DNA from: Nomia melanderi
Taxonomy: Eukaryota; Arthropoda; Insecta; Hymenoptera; Halictidae
Length of the DNA: 64,000 nucleotides
Direction: 5' to 3'
Assembly: GCF_051020985.1 (NCBI RefSeq)
Contig: NC_135001.1
Location: 21,445,896 to 21,509,895, forward strand
A model generated the notes under the pieces. The model was not told where the DNA came from. It did no database searches and saw only the letters and a list, made by a program, of their open reading frames with translations. Shown here one piece after another: positions 21,874-33,636 of the stretch; positions within the stretch are counted from its first letter, which is position 1; each line of letters opens with the position of its first letter. Position numbers and translations under genes: made by a program.

Positions 21874-24569
21874 ATTCGACGATCCGAAATTATTAGAATT
21901 CTCTTCGATTCCGGAATACACCGATCGATATCTCTACGGGAAACAAACATTACACGCAGAATTCCCATAAAAAGCGACGAAATCCAACGAACAAACTGTA
22001 CCCGAACAAAGCTATCAAAAAAAGGACGATCGCGCGCACGATAAACACACGCTTTACCCAAAAGCTATTCACGATAATGGGATTTCGTGCGAATTCCCCG
22101 GCCATCTTTAAACAAAGAAATTCCCTTCGTTGAAATTCTTCTCGCAACACAACGACGAGCTAAATGCTCAATATTCCCCATCGCTCGAACATTATAACAG
22201 CGAGAATAAAACGAACGAAATTTCGCTTAACAGGTTTATGCACGGAGACGTCACTCAACGTTTTTCGTTTCCAAATTTGCATACTTCAAAATACATTGGA
22301 GCACAAGTTACATACTCGAGTTACGTAATGACCGACAACGTATTTACATAATACACAAAAATATTCGGGAACCGAGGATGTGTGCGAGCGTTCAGTAGTG
22401 AACGTGTCAACACTTTGACTGCCACGCCAATCAAGCTCCGAAGATACTTCTGTACAGATTTAAAATGAATTTTCTCGATCGAACGAATCGAATCCCATCG
22501 AATCTCCGAAATACGAGAAAATTAACTGCCGAATTTTAACCGAATTTCATTCGATCAATCTAGACTCGAACACGTGTTAACTTCGTCGAAAATAAAAATT
22601 CACTAACATTACAAAACCCTGTTACTCTTGTTTACACATCAATATTTCCAACAACATAAACAACTAGACAAACGTACAGACAACTCGAGAAGGATTATAG
22701 ACCAATCGCGGTGAACTTGACATTCCACGTCACTCAGAAAACCGCGTCGACCAGGACGCTACTAACCGAAACTAATCAACACCACGAATCCGCGATTACA
22801 AGCAACAAAACTCACGTAGCATAGCATCGTCGACTGGGCCGAGACGAGACGTTCGGTTCCGCACGTGCCGAAGACGCCGGGGACAGCCCTCGAGAGGCGT
22901 AGAGACGTCGCCGCGTCGCGTCAGTGTTGAATCAGCGCTAACGACCGACAAGATATTTCCTCCTATTCTCTTATCAACGAACAACAACGACGACGGCGAC
23001 GACGACGCGGCGGAGCGGAGCGTTTAGCGCGGGTGACACCGCGCATGAAGACGGTTGGCCGAACACTGACTCTGCGCGCTCTGTTGCGGACGCTTTGGAG
23101 TTCGACTTCCCGCCAATCCCCCCGGTTTCACGACGCTACTCCGACCTTTTTACCGGGCCGAATGCAGCCCACCCCCGCCGGCCTCCCCCGCCGGAGAAGA
23201 GGGTCAACCTTGATGGAATGGAATTATGCTGATCGCGATTAGCAAGTTGCATCGAGAGAGCGGGCCGGGTAGGCCGAACGGTTTCGGCTCGTCGTGGGAT
23301 TTTATCGAGAAGTCTCCGGTAGACACTCGGGCCGATTCACTTTAGTGCGTGATTACCGTCGCCCCTCGTGCCTTTGTAACCGAGCCCGGATTGACATTTA
23401 ATTAATAATCCTTTCGGGACGCGGGGCCGCCCGTGTGTCCCCGGCGCCGCCGAAATTCTGGACATTTGACGGAACCTCGACGTTTGATTAAACGCGGTTG
23501 AATAGCGGTGCGCGCGCCGCCGCTCAAAGCGTGTTTTATTTGCTCGGCCGAGTGCATTACTCAAGTCTATTCGGACGTTACAGGCCCGCGATTAGCCGCG
23601 CGTCTTTGTGCCGGATAATTCTCCGCGGGGGAGTTTTCGATGTTTGCGCATTCGAATATTGCGTGCTGCGTTTTGAAAAGGGTTCGAAATTACTGACCTC
23701 ACGAAGAATTCTCTCGTTTTTTTTTTTTTAAGGTAAACATTGTGGATTGATTCGCTCGCACGATCGACGATGGAACGTTTAACAAATAGGAAGAGTTTGG
23801 GATTATTTGAATTCAATTCTGCCTTCGTCCTCGTTCCTTTGTTCGGCGAATGCCTGACGCGCGGTAATTAATTGAACGTGTACACGGATGAGTAACATTT
23901 AATTGCGGAGCCTCTGGCGAGTTACAATTGTTTCCTTCGCGACATCGGAGCATGTGGGGAGAGTTCGAATGATTGAAATCGTTGCTTTTACGCGATGATT
24001 TATACAATTTGCTTTGCGATGTTGGTTTAAGTGAATTCATTTTGTTCGTTGTTTCGAGGATTTTTTGATGTTGGAATGTTACGTTGGAGAATGTGAACTT
24101 TGTTACACGATGTAATCGTCTTAGAGAAACTTCTGGCGAAAGTTTCTAACGCAGAACCACGAGATTAAGCAAATAAGCACGTGAAACTGTACATGGGAAA
24201 TAATGAATGTTTTTTCCGTTAATTAACATTCTTTCGATTTTAGAGGGACTGCAAGTTCACGAAATTCTATCCGGATGAAATTTAAGTTCGGCGGAAGTCT
24301 CCAATGATCCTGGAAGTCGAACTTGCCAAAGTGATCCTAGAGTTAATTAACTTTGGAAGAAGTTAATCTACTAAGAATCTAACCATAATGGGCTCTACAT
24401 TTAAATCATGTACAATGTTTGCGCGGGAATTGATATGTTTAATATTTAATTAATAGAAGAATAATATCTCGTACATTAAAGACTAGTATCTCCATTCATT
24501 TTCTGTCAATAATAATCTAACAGTTCCAACATTTCCAAAATGATTATTCAGAAAATATTTCAAAACTAA
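21874..24569. other. Anonymous region with a large CpG-rich island
   Basis: AT-rich to 22700, then strongly CpG-rich at 22800-23700 (see the promoter candidate), then AT-rich. A 12-base T run lies near 23718. A short L-like end (CAACACTTTGACTGCCACG) is at about 22408. Confidence 0.45.
22795..23250. promoter_or_regulatory. Candidate promoter / 5' UTR island
   Basis: CpG-dense island. The plus strand has an arthropod-initiator-like TCAGTG at 22921, then AACAACAACGACGACGGCGA-type triplet-rich sequence typical of insect 5' UTRs (from 22980). The minus strand has GTGAGT (22815-22810), a possible splice donor. No coding exon can be assigned, so direction is undetermined. Confidence 0.25.
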
Positions 24570-24690
24570 TTAACACTAGGTTTACGGAGCGCGTCAATTT
24601 GACGCACATTGAATTTTTTAAAAGTAATGTGGTAAATGTTTCGGTCGGTTTTGGTTGATTACACGAATGTATATCCTAATTGTCTATTCT
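24570..24690 (+). mobile_element. Family N element, left part
   Basis: TTAACACTAGGTTTACGGAG, then GCGTCAATTTGACGC (24591-24605) 17 bp from TTAA. The right end is not found. This palindrome resembles the recalled internal repeat of canonical piggyBac. Confidence 0.75.
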
Positions 24691-24769
24691 TAAATTTATA
24701 ATTTTCAAAATCTAAACAGGCGAATGTCAACTGTTCAACAAATGATTCAACAAATATATATATTTCTCA

Positions 24770-24971
24770 GTTCATTCGAATGAAAAGTAAATATTATTCC
24801 TCTGCAATCAGCTATTATAATTAAAAGGAAACATAGGCGTAACATATGCCTAGAATTTTTCTAGAATTTTTTCAGAAATTTCGGCTCGATCGATGTTTAA
24901 AAATTTATCAGTATAATCACCGACGCTCGCGTTTTTAGTAAATGAAATTTAGCCGGCGTACAATGTGTTAA
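24770..24971 (-). mobile_element. X unit joined to G2 end
   Basis: AGTAAATATTATTCCTCTG introduces unit X (AAGGAAACATAGGCG), which passes into the G2 end reading GCCGGCGTACAATGTGTTAA. The block recurs at 29697-29870. The TTAA beside X (24821) is the position occupied by a D element at 50853. Confidence 0.7.
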
Positions 24972-25241
24972 CACTAGAACTACCGTACCAGTCAAAATCA
25001 CTGGTTTCGATTTTTCTGTTTAGCAATTATTGATATCTTCGAAGCATCGAATATTCGAAATGATTTCGAAAATAAATAGCTTCATTCGAGTACTATAACG
25101 AATGTCTCTATGAATGTTTTGCTATTATTCAAGCAATATATAATTTAGCTTCATGTGAAGGTTTTGTATGTTTCAAAGAATCATCGTCAGTGTTATGGGA
25201 ATTGCATATTAATCGTATTAAACGCTTAGTTCTAGTGTTAA
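24968..25241 (-). mobile_element. D element with C-derived interior
   Basis: D ends at TTAA 24968 and 25238. The interior at about 25120-25195 is C sequence (TTTAGCTTCATGTGAAGG). 274 bp against 220 for plain D. The same chimaera is at 29867-30150. Confidence 0.85.
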
Positions 25242-26968
25242 AAGGAAATATAGGCGTAACATATGCCTAGAATTTGTCTCTTTTTCCAATAAATCATTAA
25301 TGACAAAGTAGCCGTATCGATCAGTCGAGAAAGAAATCATAGGCACGGTTGACGTCGCCTTCGGACGTTAACCGTCTCAATTACGCGTCCCTTTCATGAG
25401 CAAATGTTAAGTCAACAAGAAACTTCGAATTGAAAAGCTGAAACAACAACAGCACTTTATTCCCGACGTTTTCATTCCATCTCGCTCGATGTATCGCCAA
25501 GTTTGCGCGAACATTTATCGATACAAAAGGGGAACTCGTGTCTCCCACCCTCGAATTAAAGTTTCAACGAACACCGAGGTTACCTTCTATTTTCGGCCGA
25601 AGGGGTGACCATGTTTTTAACACGTTTTGTTGTCGAACTTTTAATATCCCGTTCAGAGTTCATCGAGTTTATTCAACCCTGCGGTGTTCACAGGCCCGCT
25701 AACTCGACATTATAAGCCACCGGCAGTGGCCACTCACCGAGCGCATTCAATTCTCTGACATCTGACCCGTGCAATCTTTTGAGAAGTGAACAGTCGCTAT
25801 TGTGCTCTGATGAAATGTGTTAAAGGGGTCTCATTTCGTCTATCCGCCGGTGCCAACGTGGAAATTATTCCGACACAAAAATCTCTTTGCCACGCGAGTC
25901 ACGTCCGACGCGTCCCGGATTATCATTCGGTGTCCAAAGGAAAAAAACATTCCGACTGACGCCCCGAATTCGCGAGAAATCGGGAGGAGTGTTTCGCGAA
26001 CGATTCTATTCGCCTTTAATTGATGCGTGTGTACCGGGTGTTATATTAAACTGTTCCGCTTTCAATAACGCATTCCGACGGGATTCCCGTGCACATCCAC
26101 GCGTACGAAATGTTACGTGCTGCCACGCCATGACAATATCGGATAAAAATTGTTTCGATAACGTAACGAAACAAAAATTGTTTCGGTAACTTTTATAATT
26201 TCGTTATTAGATTGGCAATCTCTGTTCTATTGTATAGAATATTGTTCGCTGGAATTGTTTTCCAAAATTTTCAAGATTTTCGAGAGGTGACCGCGATGTA
26301 TTGAATGAATGGGTGTATTATTATTTTTTAAGGGAAAGTTGAGTTTCCTTTGTTGTAATTAAAAGATAGTGGAGAGTTGAGGGGAGAATTGCTCGGTAAC
26401 AATTAGGAAATTTGATTAGGAAGCCGCGTGTAAAATTTAAACCGAATTAGTCGTACGTAGCCCGCGCTTTCAATTCAACCGCAAAGCGGAGCGTAGTTCC
26501 GAGAAAAACGCGGCCGGAGTTTCGTTCGAACTGACGAGTTCTCTCGATAGTTTCATTTAAAATGTAATAACTTCGTAAACTCCTCGAATTTCCGCGTTAA
26601 AAGAGAAATGGGTTTTTCAAATCTTTCAAACCGGGCAACGTCCACTTAATTAAAAGAATCACGGGGATCTGTAACATATAAACGAGCCGAAAATAGTCGA
26701 AATTGCTCGAACAGCGTTGCGTTGCAATCGACGTTCATAAAATTGTGAAAGCAATTAAATTCATTAACCTCGAACGTTCTCGTTCACAAATTATCACGAA
26801 CGAGATACACCGGACTCGGCATTTCATTAGAATTATCAGACGGGTCAAAATAACTCATTCTAAATTCAGCTTTCAATTTGTCATCGATTTTTCATTATCG
26901 AAGTCACAAGATTACTCTCATAAAGAAATTGTTAAGTTCGCTGTTCTATGCGAACAACTAGAACTTGT
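25242..26968. other. Anonymous sequence, CpG-richer
   Basis: Starts with the second X-like segment (to about 25340) shared with 30147-30240. The rest is unique and CpG-rich, with open frames on both strands at 25817-26189. No gene recognised. Confidence 0.4.
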
Positions 26969-27170
26969 TTAACACTAGAACTACCGAGCATTTGATACGA
27001 TTGAAATGTAATCGCTTTGAATATTGTAATCGATTATTTTCGGTTTCTTCAGACATTCATTATAGTACTCAAGTGAAACTATTTTCAAAATCATTTCGAA
27101 TATTCAATGCTTCGAAGATATCAATAATTGCGAAACAGAAAACCTGAAACCAGTCATTTTCTAGTGTTAA
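26969..27170 (+). mobile_element. Family D element, right end deleted internally
   Basis: TTAA at 26969 and 27167. Between CCAGTCATTTT and CTAGTGTTAA the second palindrome arm and spacer are missing. Confidence 0.88.
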
Positions 27171-27382
27171 CACTAGAACTACCAAGCGTTTAATACGATT
27201 CGTATGCAATCCCTATAAAAATTGTAACAATTATTTTCGGTTTCCTCAGACATTCGTTATAGTATTCAAGTGAAACTATTTATTTTCATCATCATTTCGA
27301 ATATTCAATGCTTCAAAGATATCAATAATTGTTAAAAAATCAAAACCAGTCATTTTGACTGGTACAGTAGTTCTAGTGTTAA
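27167..27382 (+). mobile_element. Family D element, head-to-tail with the previous
   Basis: Shares TTAA 27167 with its neighbour. Complete, with CCAGTCATTTTGACTGG 16 bp from the right TTAA (27379). Confidence 0.92.
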
Positions 27383-27436
27383 AGCTTGAAATCATGCTAA
27401 CTACTTCAACCATAAATTCTCTAGATTTTCTCATAA

Positions 27437-27536
27437 ACATATCATTTCGAATATTCAATGCTTCGAAGATATCAATAACAGCGAAACAGAAAACATGAAA
27501 CCAGTCATTTTGACTGCTACATAGTTCTAGTGTCAA
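27437..27536 (+). mobile_element. Family D right-half fragment
   Basis: ATCATTTCGAATATTCAATG through to TTCTAGTGTCAAC; left half absent. Confidence 0.8.
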
Positions 27537-27555
27537 CTGCTCGATGGTTCCGACG

Positions 27556-28056
27556 TTAAGATTCCTCTCGGATTAACGGACCAACATGGTCACGGACGGT
27601 CCCGCGGAATTTACAAGGGCGTGGTCTCTTTAAGCGTTTTAGTAGTCGGCTAACTAAGTGAGGAGTAACGAATTTCCATCTAGTTGACGAAGCACTTTTG
27701 AAGTCCAATACTCCACTTTTCCCTTGCTCGGCAGCATAAGAATGCTCCCCGCCGCAGCCATCGCCGCCTTCTATCTTGCGCGGCGAACAAGATATTTCGT
27801 GGAATCGAGACGGAACTGCGAAAGGTAGACAAGCCGCGATATTGCTCCCGGCCGTTCCTGTGACCGGTAAAACTTTCCATCCACCGAACGTGGAGCTTGC
27901 CTGGATTCGAGTTAATGCTGCGAGACACCGAGAAATCACGGTGGATACTCGAAAACTTTTATCCATTACGAAATACAACGTGGAAGGAAGGTGAACGTCG
28001 CGGGACATCTTCCATACACGTCTTTTCCATCCTTCGTACAACTGAATATCAAACAT
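27556..28056 (-). CDS. Hypothetical ORF, doubtful
   Basis: ATG-started 166-codon frame ending in TAA. I recognise no domain. Composition is moderately hydrophobic and basic, with no obvious signal peptide or membrane segment. It occupies a CpG-richer patch (27560-28070) in which other frames on both strands are also open, the usual sign of chance. It lies between D and B elements but contains none. The 501-nt length in an AT-rich background is the only positive argument. Confidence 0.15.
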   Translation of the reverse strand: MFDIQLYEGWKRRVWKMSRDVHLPSTLYFVMDKSFRVSTVISRCLAALTRIQASSTFGGWKVLPVTGTAGSNIAACLPFAVPSRFHEISCSPRKIEGGDGCGGEHSYAAEQGKSGVLDFKSASSTRWKFVTPHLVSRLLKRLKRPRPCKFRGTVRDHVGPLIREES

Positions 28057-28091
28057 TTCGACTTCGTAACAGCTGTTCCCTTATCCAACGG

Positions 28092-28542
28092 TTAACCCTT
28101 TGCACTCGAGAGGTGACTCTCGGTCACCATTTGATTTCATACAGTAAAACTATGAAATTTGTTGTTTAATGTTATACCCTGTGTAATGCGTCAATTTGAG
28201 AAATATTGAAATAAAACAGCTTCGTTCCTCGATGTACGTGTGATTTCTCTTTGAGTTAATTTTAAAAATCATCTTCGTGTAGTTAGAAAATATTAACCCT
28301 TTGAACTCTGTAGGCTCCAATATTGCACCAGTTATAATATTCAGTATTTCAATGAATTAAAGAAACTACCCTAATATTATTATACTTTCTATTATCAATT
28401 ATTAGATTTCCATTAAAAGATCGAAGGTATGTTGCATTTTTCATTTTCACTAGAGATACCATAAAAATTAGAAATTACAAAACCATCTGGAATGCTAAGG
28501 GTTAAATATTTCTAATAAATTCCTCCGAGTGCAAAGGGTTAA
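28092..28542 (+). mobile_element. Family B element hosting an A element
   Basis: TTAA at 28092 and 28539. GGTGACTCTCGGTCACC (28112-28128) sits 16 bp after TTAA. The body is split at ATATTAA by the A element and resumes with ATATTTCTAATAAATTCC. Confidence 0.92.
28293..28505 (+). mobile_element. Family A element nested in B
   Basis: TTAA at 28293 and 28502 duplicated inside the B element. Interior slightly shortened around 28380-28420. Confidence 0.9.
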
Positions 28543-29504
28543 TACTGCCTACATAATATCTAAATATTGTCTATTTCTGAAAACATTTCATCAAAATGGC
28601 ACATATTTTTCCAAAGTTGCTTTTAGGTGTTATTCTAATCGAAAAATACTACACAAATGTATTTCGCACGTGATATTTGTATTCGATCGTAATGTATGCG
28701 ATCCCAATAGTATCTCTTGTTCGAATTCGAATGAGAAATCCGTGAAAAGCAATTTAACATTTCAAAAAGCATATTAACTGTCCGCTTTGTACGCCAATGC
28801 CACTGAAACTTCACTTCGCCGACAGCGCACGGTATATTCTCTGCAATATCTGATCGATGAGATTGGAGAATTGATTTATAGATAAACTGATTCATGTCGG
28901 CCGTAATTCGATGAATTACACCTGTCCGTGTGTGACGTCACGCAGCCTCAAATCATAATGAAACCTACGGGATGTTTTAGCATTCCTTTTAGCACAGTGT
29001 CGTTTCAAGCTACCGCCCTCCCCTTTTCCAATACGCTCCTCCTTTTGATGACATTCGATCAATTTCCGTTTCGTCTTATACTTTCCAGCGCGCGCTAACC
29101 GACTTTTCACATTCTTCTCTGACAATGCACGCTCGCCTTTTCGTTTTTTCGCGTATCGTTGACATTCTATCTACCTTTCTGACATTTATGGTACTAATAC
29201 ATTCTTTAACAATACACTGTCGACTATAATAATGTATTATACGTATTATCTCAGTTAATTAATCGTGTAAAATGATACGTAAATGGTAAAAAGTTGAAGC
29301 CGGAAGGTGATAGAATACGATTTTGTTCAATTAAAATATTAGTCTCGATCAAATCCAGTTTGAAAGTTTGTTCGGGCACGATCCTTTTCGATGACAAGGG
29401 CTCGCATGAAGAACAAAAGTTTCATAATCAATGAGCTTGGAAGAACTGAATGAAAAATGGTTTTCGATACTCTTCGAGATGAATATCAAATGTGAATTTT
29501 TTAA
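28543..29504. other. Anonymous sequence
   Basis: No recognised repeat. Short frames only. Confidence 0.4.
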
Positions 29505-29870
29505 TGCATTATGTACCAGCTAATTTTCAGAAAACTATTGTGCGGATGGCGATTTTCAGCGAGAACAATTTGTATCGATATATATTGAAAAACTCAAATA
29601 TATTAATATGTAGTATATTTTAAATAGATGATCAGTTCTAATGAAATTTCATATTTTTTCAAATATCGTGGTAATTAGCAAAGTTGCATAGATAAGTGCC
29701 TATTATAATTAAAAGGAAACATCGGCGTGACATATGCCTAGAATTTTTCCAGAATTTTTCCAGAATTTTTTCAGAAATTTCGGCTTGATCGATGTTTAAA
29801 AATTTATCAGTATAATCACCGACGCTCGCGTTTTTAGTAGGTGAAATTTAGCCGGCGTACAATGTGTTAA
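29505..29870 (-). mobile_element. G1 - X - G2 composite
   Basis: G1 sequence from TTAATGCATTATGTACC, then X (AAGGAAACATCGGCGTG, 29708), then the G2 end GCCGGCGTACAATGTGTTAA. X and G2 match 24812-24971. Confidence 0.7.
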
Positions 29871-30150
29871 CACTAGAACTACCGTACCAGTCAAAATGAC
29901 TGCTTTCGATTTTTCTGTTTTGCAATTATCGATATCTTCGAAGCATCGAATATTCGAAATGATTTCGAAAATAAATAGCTTCATTTGAGTACTATAACGA
30001 ATGTCTCTATGAATGTTTTCGCTATTATTCAAGCAATTAATATACAATTTAGCTTCATGTGAAGGTTTTGTATGTTTCAAAGAATCATCGTCAAAGTGTT
30101 ATGGGAATTGCATATTAATCGTATTAAACGCTCGGTAGTTCTAGTGTTAA
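29867..30150 (-). mobile_element. D element with C-derived interior, second copy
   Basis: TTAA at 29867 and 30147. Same D/C arrangement and same flanks as 24968-25241. Here the CTCGGTAGTTCTAGTG end is intact. Confidence 0.88.
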
Positions 30151-30910
30151 AAGGAAATATAGGCAAAACACATGCTTAGAATTTTTCTATTTTTCCAATA
30201 AATTATTAATGACAAAGCCGTATCGATCAGAGTTGAGAAATCATAGGCCAAAGGCTTAAGGAACTTTTGTGCAATTTCCAGTGCCATATAGTAATCCAAT
30301 TTATGGAAATCCCCGCTGACAATCCGAAACGAATAACAAGTTCATTTAACGTGGTAAGAGAAGCTTTTCGCCATTGAAAACCGAGCAGACTAATGACGTA
30401 CAGCGGCGCAGGGATTTTTAATACAATTTTTACATCAATTTCACATTTTTCAATGGTTTCTATCTTATACGAGCTGCACACTGTGACAGTGGATTGACAT
30501 TTTAAATTGCAGAGTTAATTAAGTACATCTAACGAAACGGTTTGACGTTGATGTTCTCTTGAACGTAATCACCAGGGTTTTTCCTTTCGCGAGGCGCGCG
30601 TTACATATTTTCAATAGAAGACGATTCAATACTGAACGATCAATCTTGGCCGGTACAGTTCCTAGAGAAAAATATGGTGCCCGAGTCGCGCAAAACCTTT
30701 ATCGAAAGGTTGTAACGAATAAGTACATTATTCAAGACACCAACGGAGAAACAATTTTAGAATCAATTATTTTCGGAATCAGAGTCGATCGATCACCTGA
30801 CACAATTTACCAGAACAACGAAACATAATCTGAACACAGAGGAAACGTGTTTTCGAATTAATGTTTTATACTCGTGTTACACATAGATATTATTGTTGCA
30901 ATGTGATCCA
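30151..30910. other. X-like flank, then anonymous sequence
   Basis: 30151-30240 parallels 25242-25340. The rest has an 89-codon plus-strand frame (30559-30828) without recognisable features. Confidence 0.4.
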
Positions 30911-31080
30911 TTAACACGTAACGCCGCACGATTTCATAGAGCAAAATACAAAATGGAAAAAATATAATATTAAATCATTCGATTGAATTGCATTATTATC
31001 GCACATCTAGCTGAACATCTTTAGAAATATTTCTAAATAATCGTCGTTTATGGTCATCGACTGAACGATGCTTTTCTATT
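30911..31080 (+). mobile_element. Family K element, right end missing
   Basis: TTAACACGTAACGCCGCACG and K interior to about 31060; the palindromic right end is absent. Confidence 0.75.
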
Positions 31081-31376
31081 TTTACAAAAATAAATTCTAA
31101 ATAACGCGATCGTTGCATTTTTCCAGTTCTAAGCGGGAATGACAAAACTAAGAATGAATAGTTAGAAGGAAAACAAATGAGTAATAAGCTAAATCTAATT
31201 CTACGAGTTGATAGACTGGCAGCTTTTAGGCAGTGTAACAGAGAAGGGATCGCGCTGCCTGCGACTCAAACGGTTAAGTGTGGTCATTAGATTCTCCATT
31301 TGAATTGAACTGATTATACGAGCGTTCAGAGAGTCACCTTAATTACATTAAAATACAGTTACTACTTCAACCAGTT

Positions 31377-31500
31377 AACTGTGTTTGACGAGTATACACG
31401 TCATCGTAAAGCTTGACATGATAATTCTTTCAGCGATGAATTCTTGATTTTTCCACATAAACGTGTAATTCTTCTTTGTCTTACTTTGATCTTTCATTAA
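31377..31500 (+). mobile_element. Family J element, right part lost
   Basis: CAACCAGTTAACTGTGTTT, then GACGAGTATACACGTC 16 bp after the decayed TTAA. J sequence stops at the K element's TTAA at 31497. Confidence 0.8.
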
Positions 31501-31733
31501 CACTTAACGTGGCACGATTTCATATAGCAAAATACAAAATGGAAAAAATATAATATTAAATCATTTGATTGAATTGCATTATTATTATTGCACGGTGATC
31601 TAGCTGAATGTCACCGCAATGGGTAGCATTATTTATAATATAGAAATATTTCTAAATAATCGTCGTTTAATTGATTGAATTACAATTCGATTTGGTCGGA
31701 GGTCACCGGTGGCCCCCATGGGATACGTGTTAA
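31497..31733 (+). mobile_element. Family K TTAA element
   Basis: TTAA at 31497 and 31730. Left CACTTAACGTGGCACG; right end with GGTCACCGGTGGCC (31701-31714) and GGATACGTGTTAA. Complete, 237 bp. Confidence 0.88.
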
Positions 31734-31936
31734 CCCTTTGCGGACGAATGTCAACGCTTTGCCGAGATCAAACTTTCATATTTCGAATACTGAGTTGCGA
31801 AGGAATGATTTAATTAGTGAAACAGGAAGAGATGAGCTCGTAGTTTCCTACTTTCCGATTAATTAAGCAATGGATACATAATTTAACTTCATCTGTCGAA
31901 GGTTTTATACATTTCAAAGAACCTGCAAGTTAAATC
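31730..31936 (+). mobile_element. Family C element, right end lost
   Basis: Starts TTAACCCTTTGCGGACG at the shared TTAA. Runs to TTCAAAGAACCT and then changes abruptly to K interior. Confidence 0.8.
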
Positions 31937-32094
31937 ATTTGATTGAATTGCGTTATTATCGCACATTGCTGAACATCACATTAGGCAGCATTGTATATAA
32001 AATAAAAATATTTCTAAATAATCGTTTAATTGATTGAATTACAATTCGATTTGGTTGAGACCACCGGTGACCTCCGTGGCATTCAACGTATTAA
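31934..32094 (+). mobile_element. Family K element, left end lost
   Basis: K interior from AAATCATTTGATTGAATTGC to the right end with CACCGGTG and GGCATTCAACGTATTAA. With the K-C pair upstream this forms a J-K-C-K chain. Confidence 0.82.
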
Positions 32095-32768
32095 CCATTT
32101 AGCGAACAACTACGCGATAAGAATAAATTATTCCGCGCGTACAACAAGAAAGCATCACTTTCAAGGGATCGAATAAAAATGGGTAAAGAAACAGGGAATA
32201 AACTGGCCCGCGACGTGATTAAAATTCATAAACCAACAAGAGGAGAACGGAATTAAGAAGGTTAACACGAGTGAGATAAAAGCGTCGCGTGATACCGAAT
32301 TTCCCACGTAATAATTACTCCGGCGTAGCACGAATCGCGGAAACGTGGGAGCCCAGGGGGGATTAAGTGTTTGAAAGAAAAGTGAACCCGGTTATTAGTT
32401 TGTAAAAGCACAATCAACCAGGGAAATATCACTGTAATTATAAAGCAGGAAATCGATTCGCTCTATCGCGAGCTCGCCCTCCCAGTGCAATTTCTCAAAA
32501 CCTCGTACGAGTTTTATGTCCATGTAATCCCGCTAGGAAATATGCAGGTAGCGTGATTTTCTTTCCGTTTTTTTGCCACTCAAACCGTTTCCGTGAATAG
32601 AGTGCCGGGAACTGTGGGACACGCTCGAAAACAACTTTCAGGAGTTCTTTAACGCGATGCACGCTTGGGTCTACCGTCGTGTACCTTTTAATAAATTCGC
32701 TTCCGTTTCGAACGTTACTTCGCTACACGTAGGACACAATTAGCAAACGAGCTTCCTAGAATTCTTCG
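32095..32768. other. Anonymous sequence
   Basis: Unique-looking; nothing recognised. Confidence 0.4.
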
Positions 32769-33042
32769 TTAACATTAGAACTACCGTACCAGAGAAAATA
32801 ACTGGTTTCGATTTGTTTGCTTCGCAGTTATTAATACCTTGCCGTATAATGACGAGTGAGACTCCTGATGAAGATTTCGGAATTAGTTTAATAAACATGA
32901 ATATTTGAAATGATTTTGGAAACAAATAGTTTCTCTTGAGTACTATGATGAATATCCAAGGAAACTGTAAATAATCTATTGTTACAATTTTTATAGAGAT
33001 TACGTATCAATCGTATTAAATGCTCGGTAGATCTAGTGTTAA
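32769..33042 (-). mobile_element. Family D element with insertion
   Basis: TTAA at 32769 and 33039. A non-D stretch of about 55 bp (32842-32897) interrupts the interior. The palindrome position is degraded (CCAGAGAAAATAACTGG). Confidence 0.85.
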
Positions 33043-33219
33043 CGAATTTTTATTCTCGCATATATTTATTTCTCATCTGTTCAATTTTAACTGATAGTCA
33101 ACATTATTCGTGTCGAATAGGAGAGGAATATGCACGTTCGAGAATATTTATTTTTTAATTATTTTCTCCAGTGTATGTGTGTATTTCTCATCACATTTTT
33201 AGTGTACCTTTCTATTCCT

Positions 33220-33430
33220 TTAATCCTTTGCGGACAAATGTCGACATGTTGGTGAGAAGAAACGTTCATATTTGAAAAACTAAGTCGCAGGCAAATGATT
33301 TAATTACTCGGACAGCAAGATGTTAGCATGTAGTTCCTGTTATTGCTATTATTTAAGCAATAAATATATTTTAGCTGTATCTGTTGAAGGTTTTGTACAT
33401 TTCAAAGGATCTTCGTCCGCAAAGGGTTAA
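33220..33430 (+). mobile_element. Family C TTAA element
   Basis: TTAA at 33220 and 33427. Left end CCTTTGCGGACAAATGTCGAC, right CTTCGTCCGCAAAGGG. Complete 211-bp copy sharing its right TTAA with the next element. Confidence 0.9.
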
Positions 33431-33636
33431 AGTGCAGAATACGCGAATCGAGAAAAATACAACGTTAAATTATTCAATTGAATTGCTTTGTCATTATCGC
33501 AGGTTTATTTGAACATCACTGCATTAAGTAGCGTTATTTACGATATACTAATGTTTTCAAATATTCATCGTTTAATTGAGGGAATTACAGTAACTGAATT
33601 TGGGCAGGGGTGGCCCCATGGCGTCCGACGTATTAA
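33427..33636 (+). mobile_element. Family K element, divergent
   Basis: Follows the C element at the shared TTAA. K interior (AAATTATTCAATTGAATTGC) and a degenerate right end (GGCGTCCGACGTATTAA). Confidence 0.75.
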
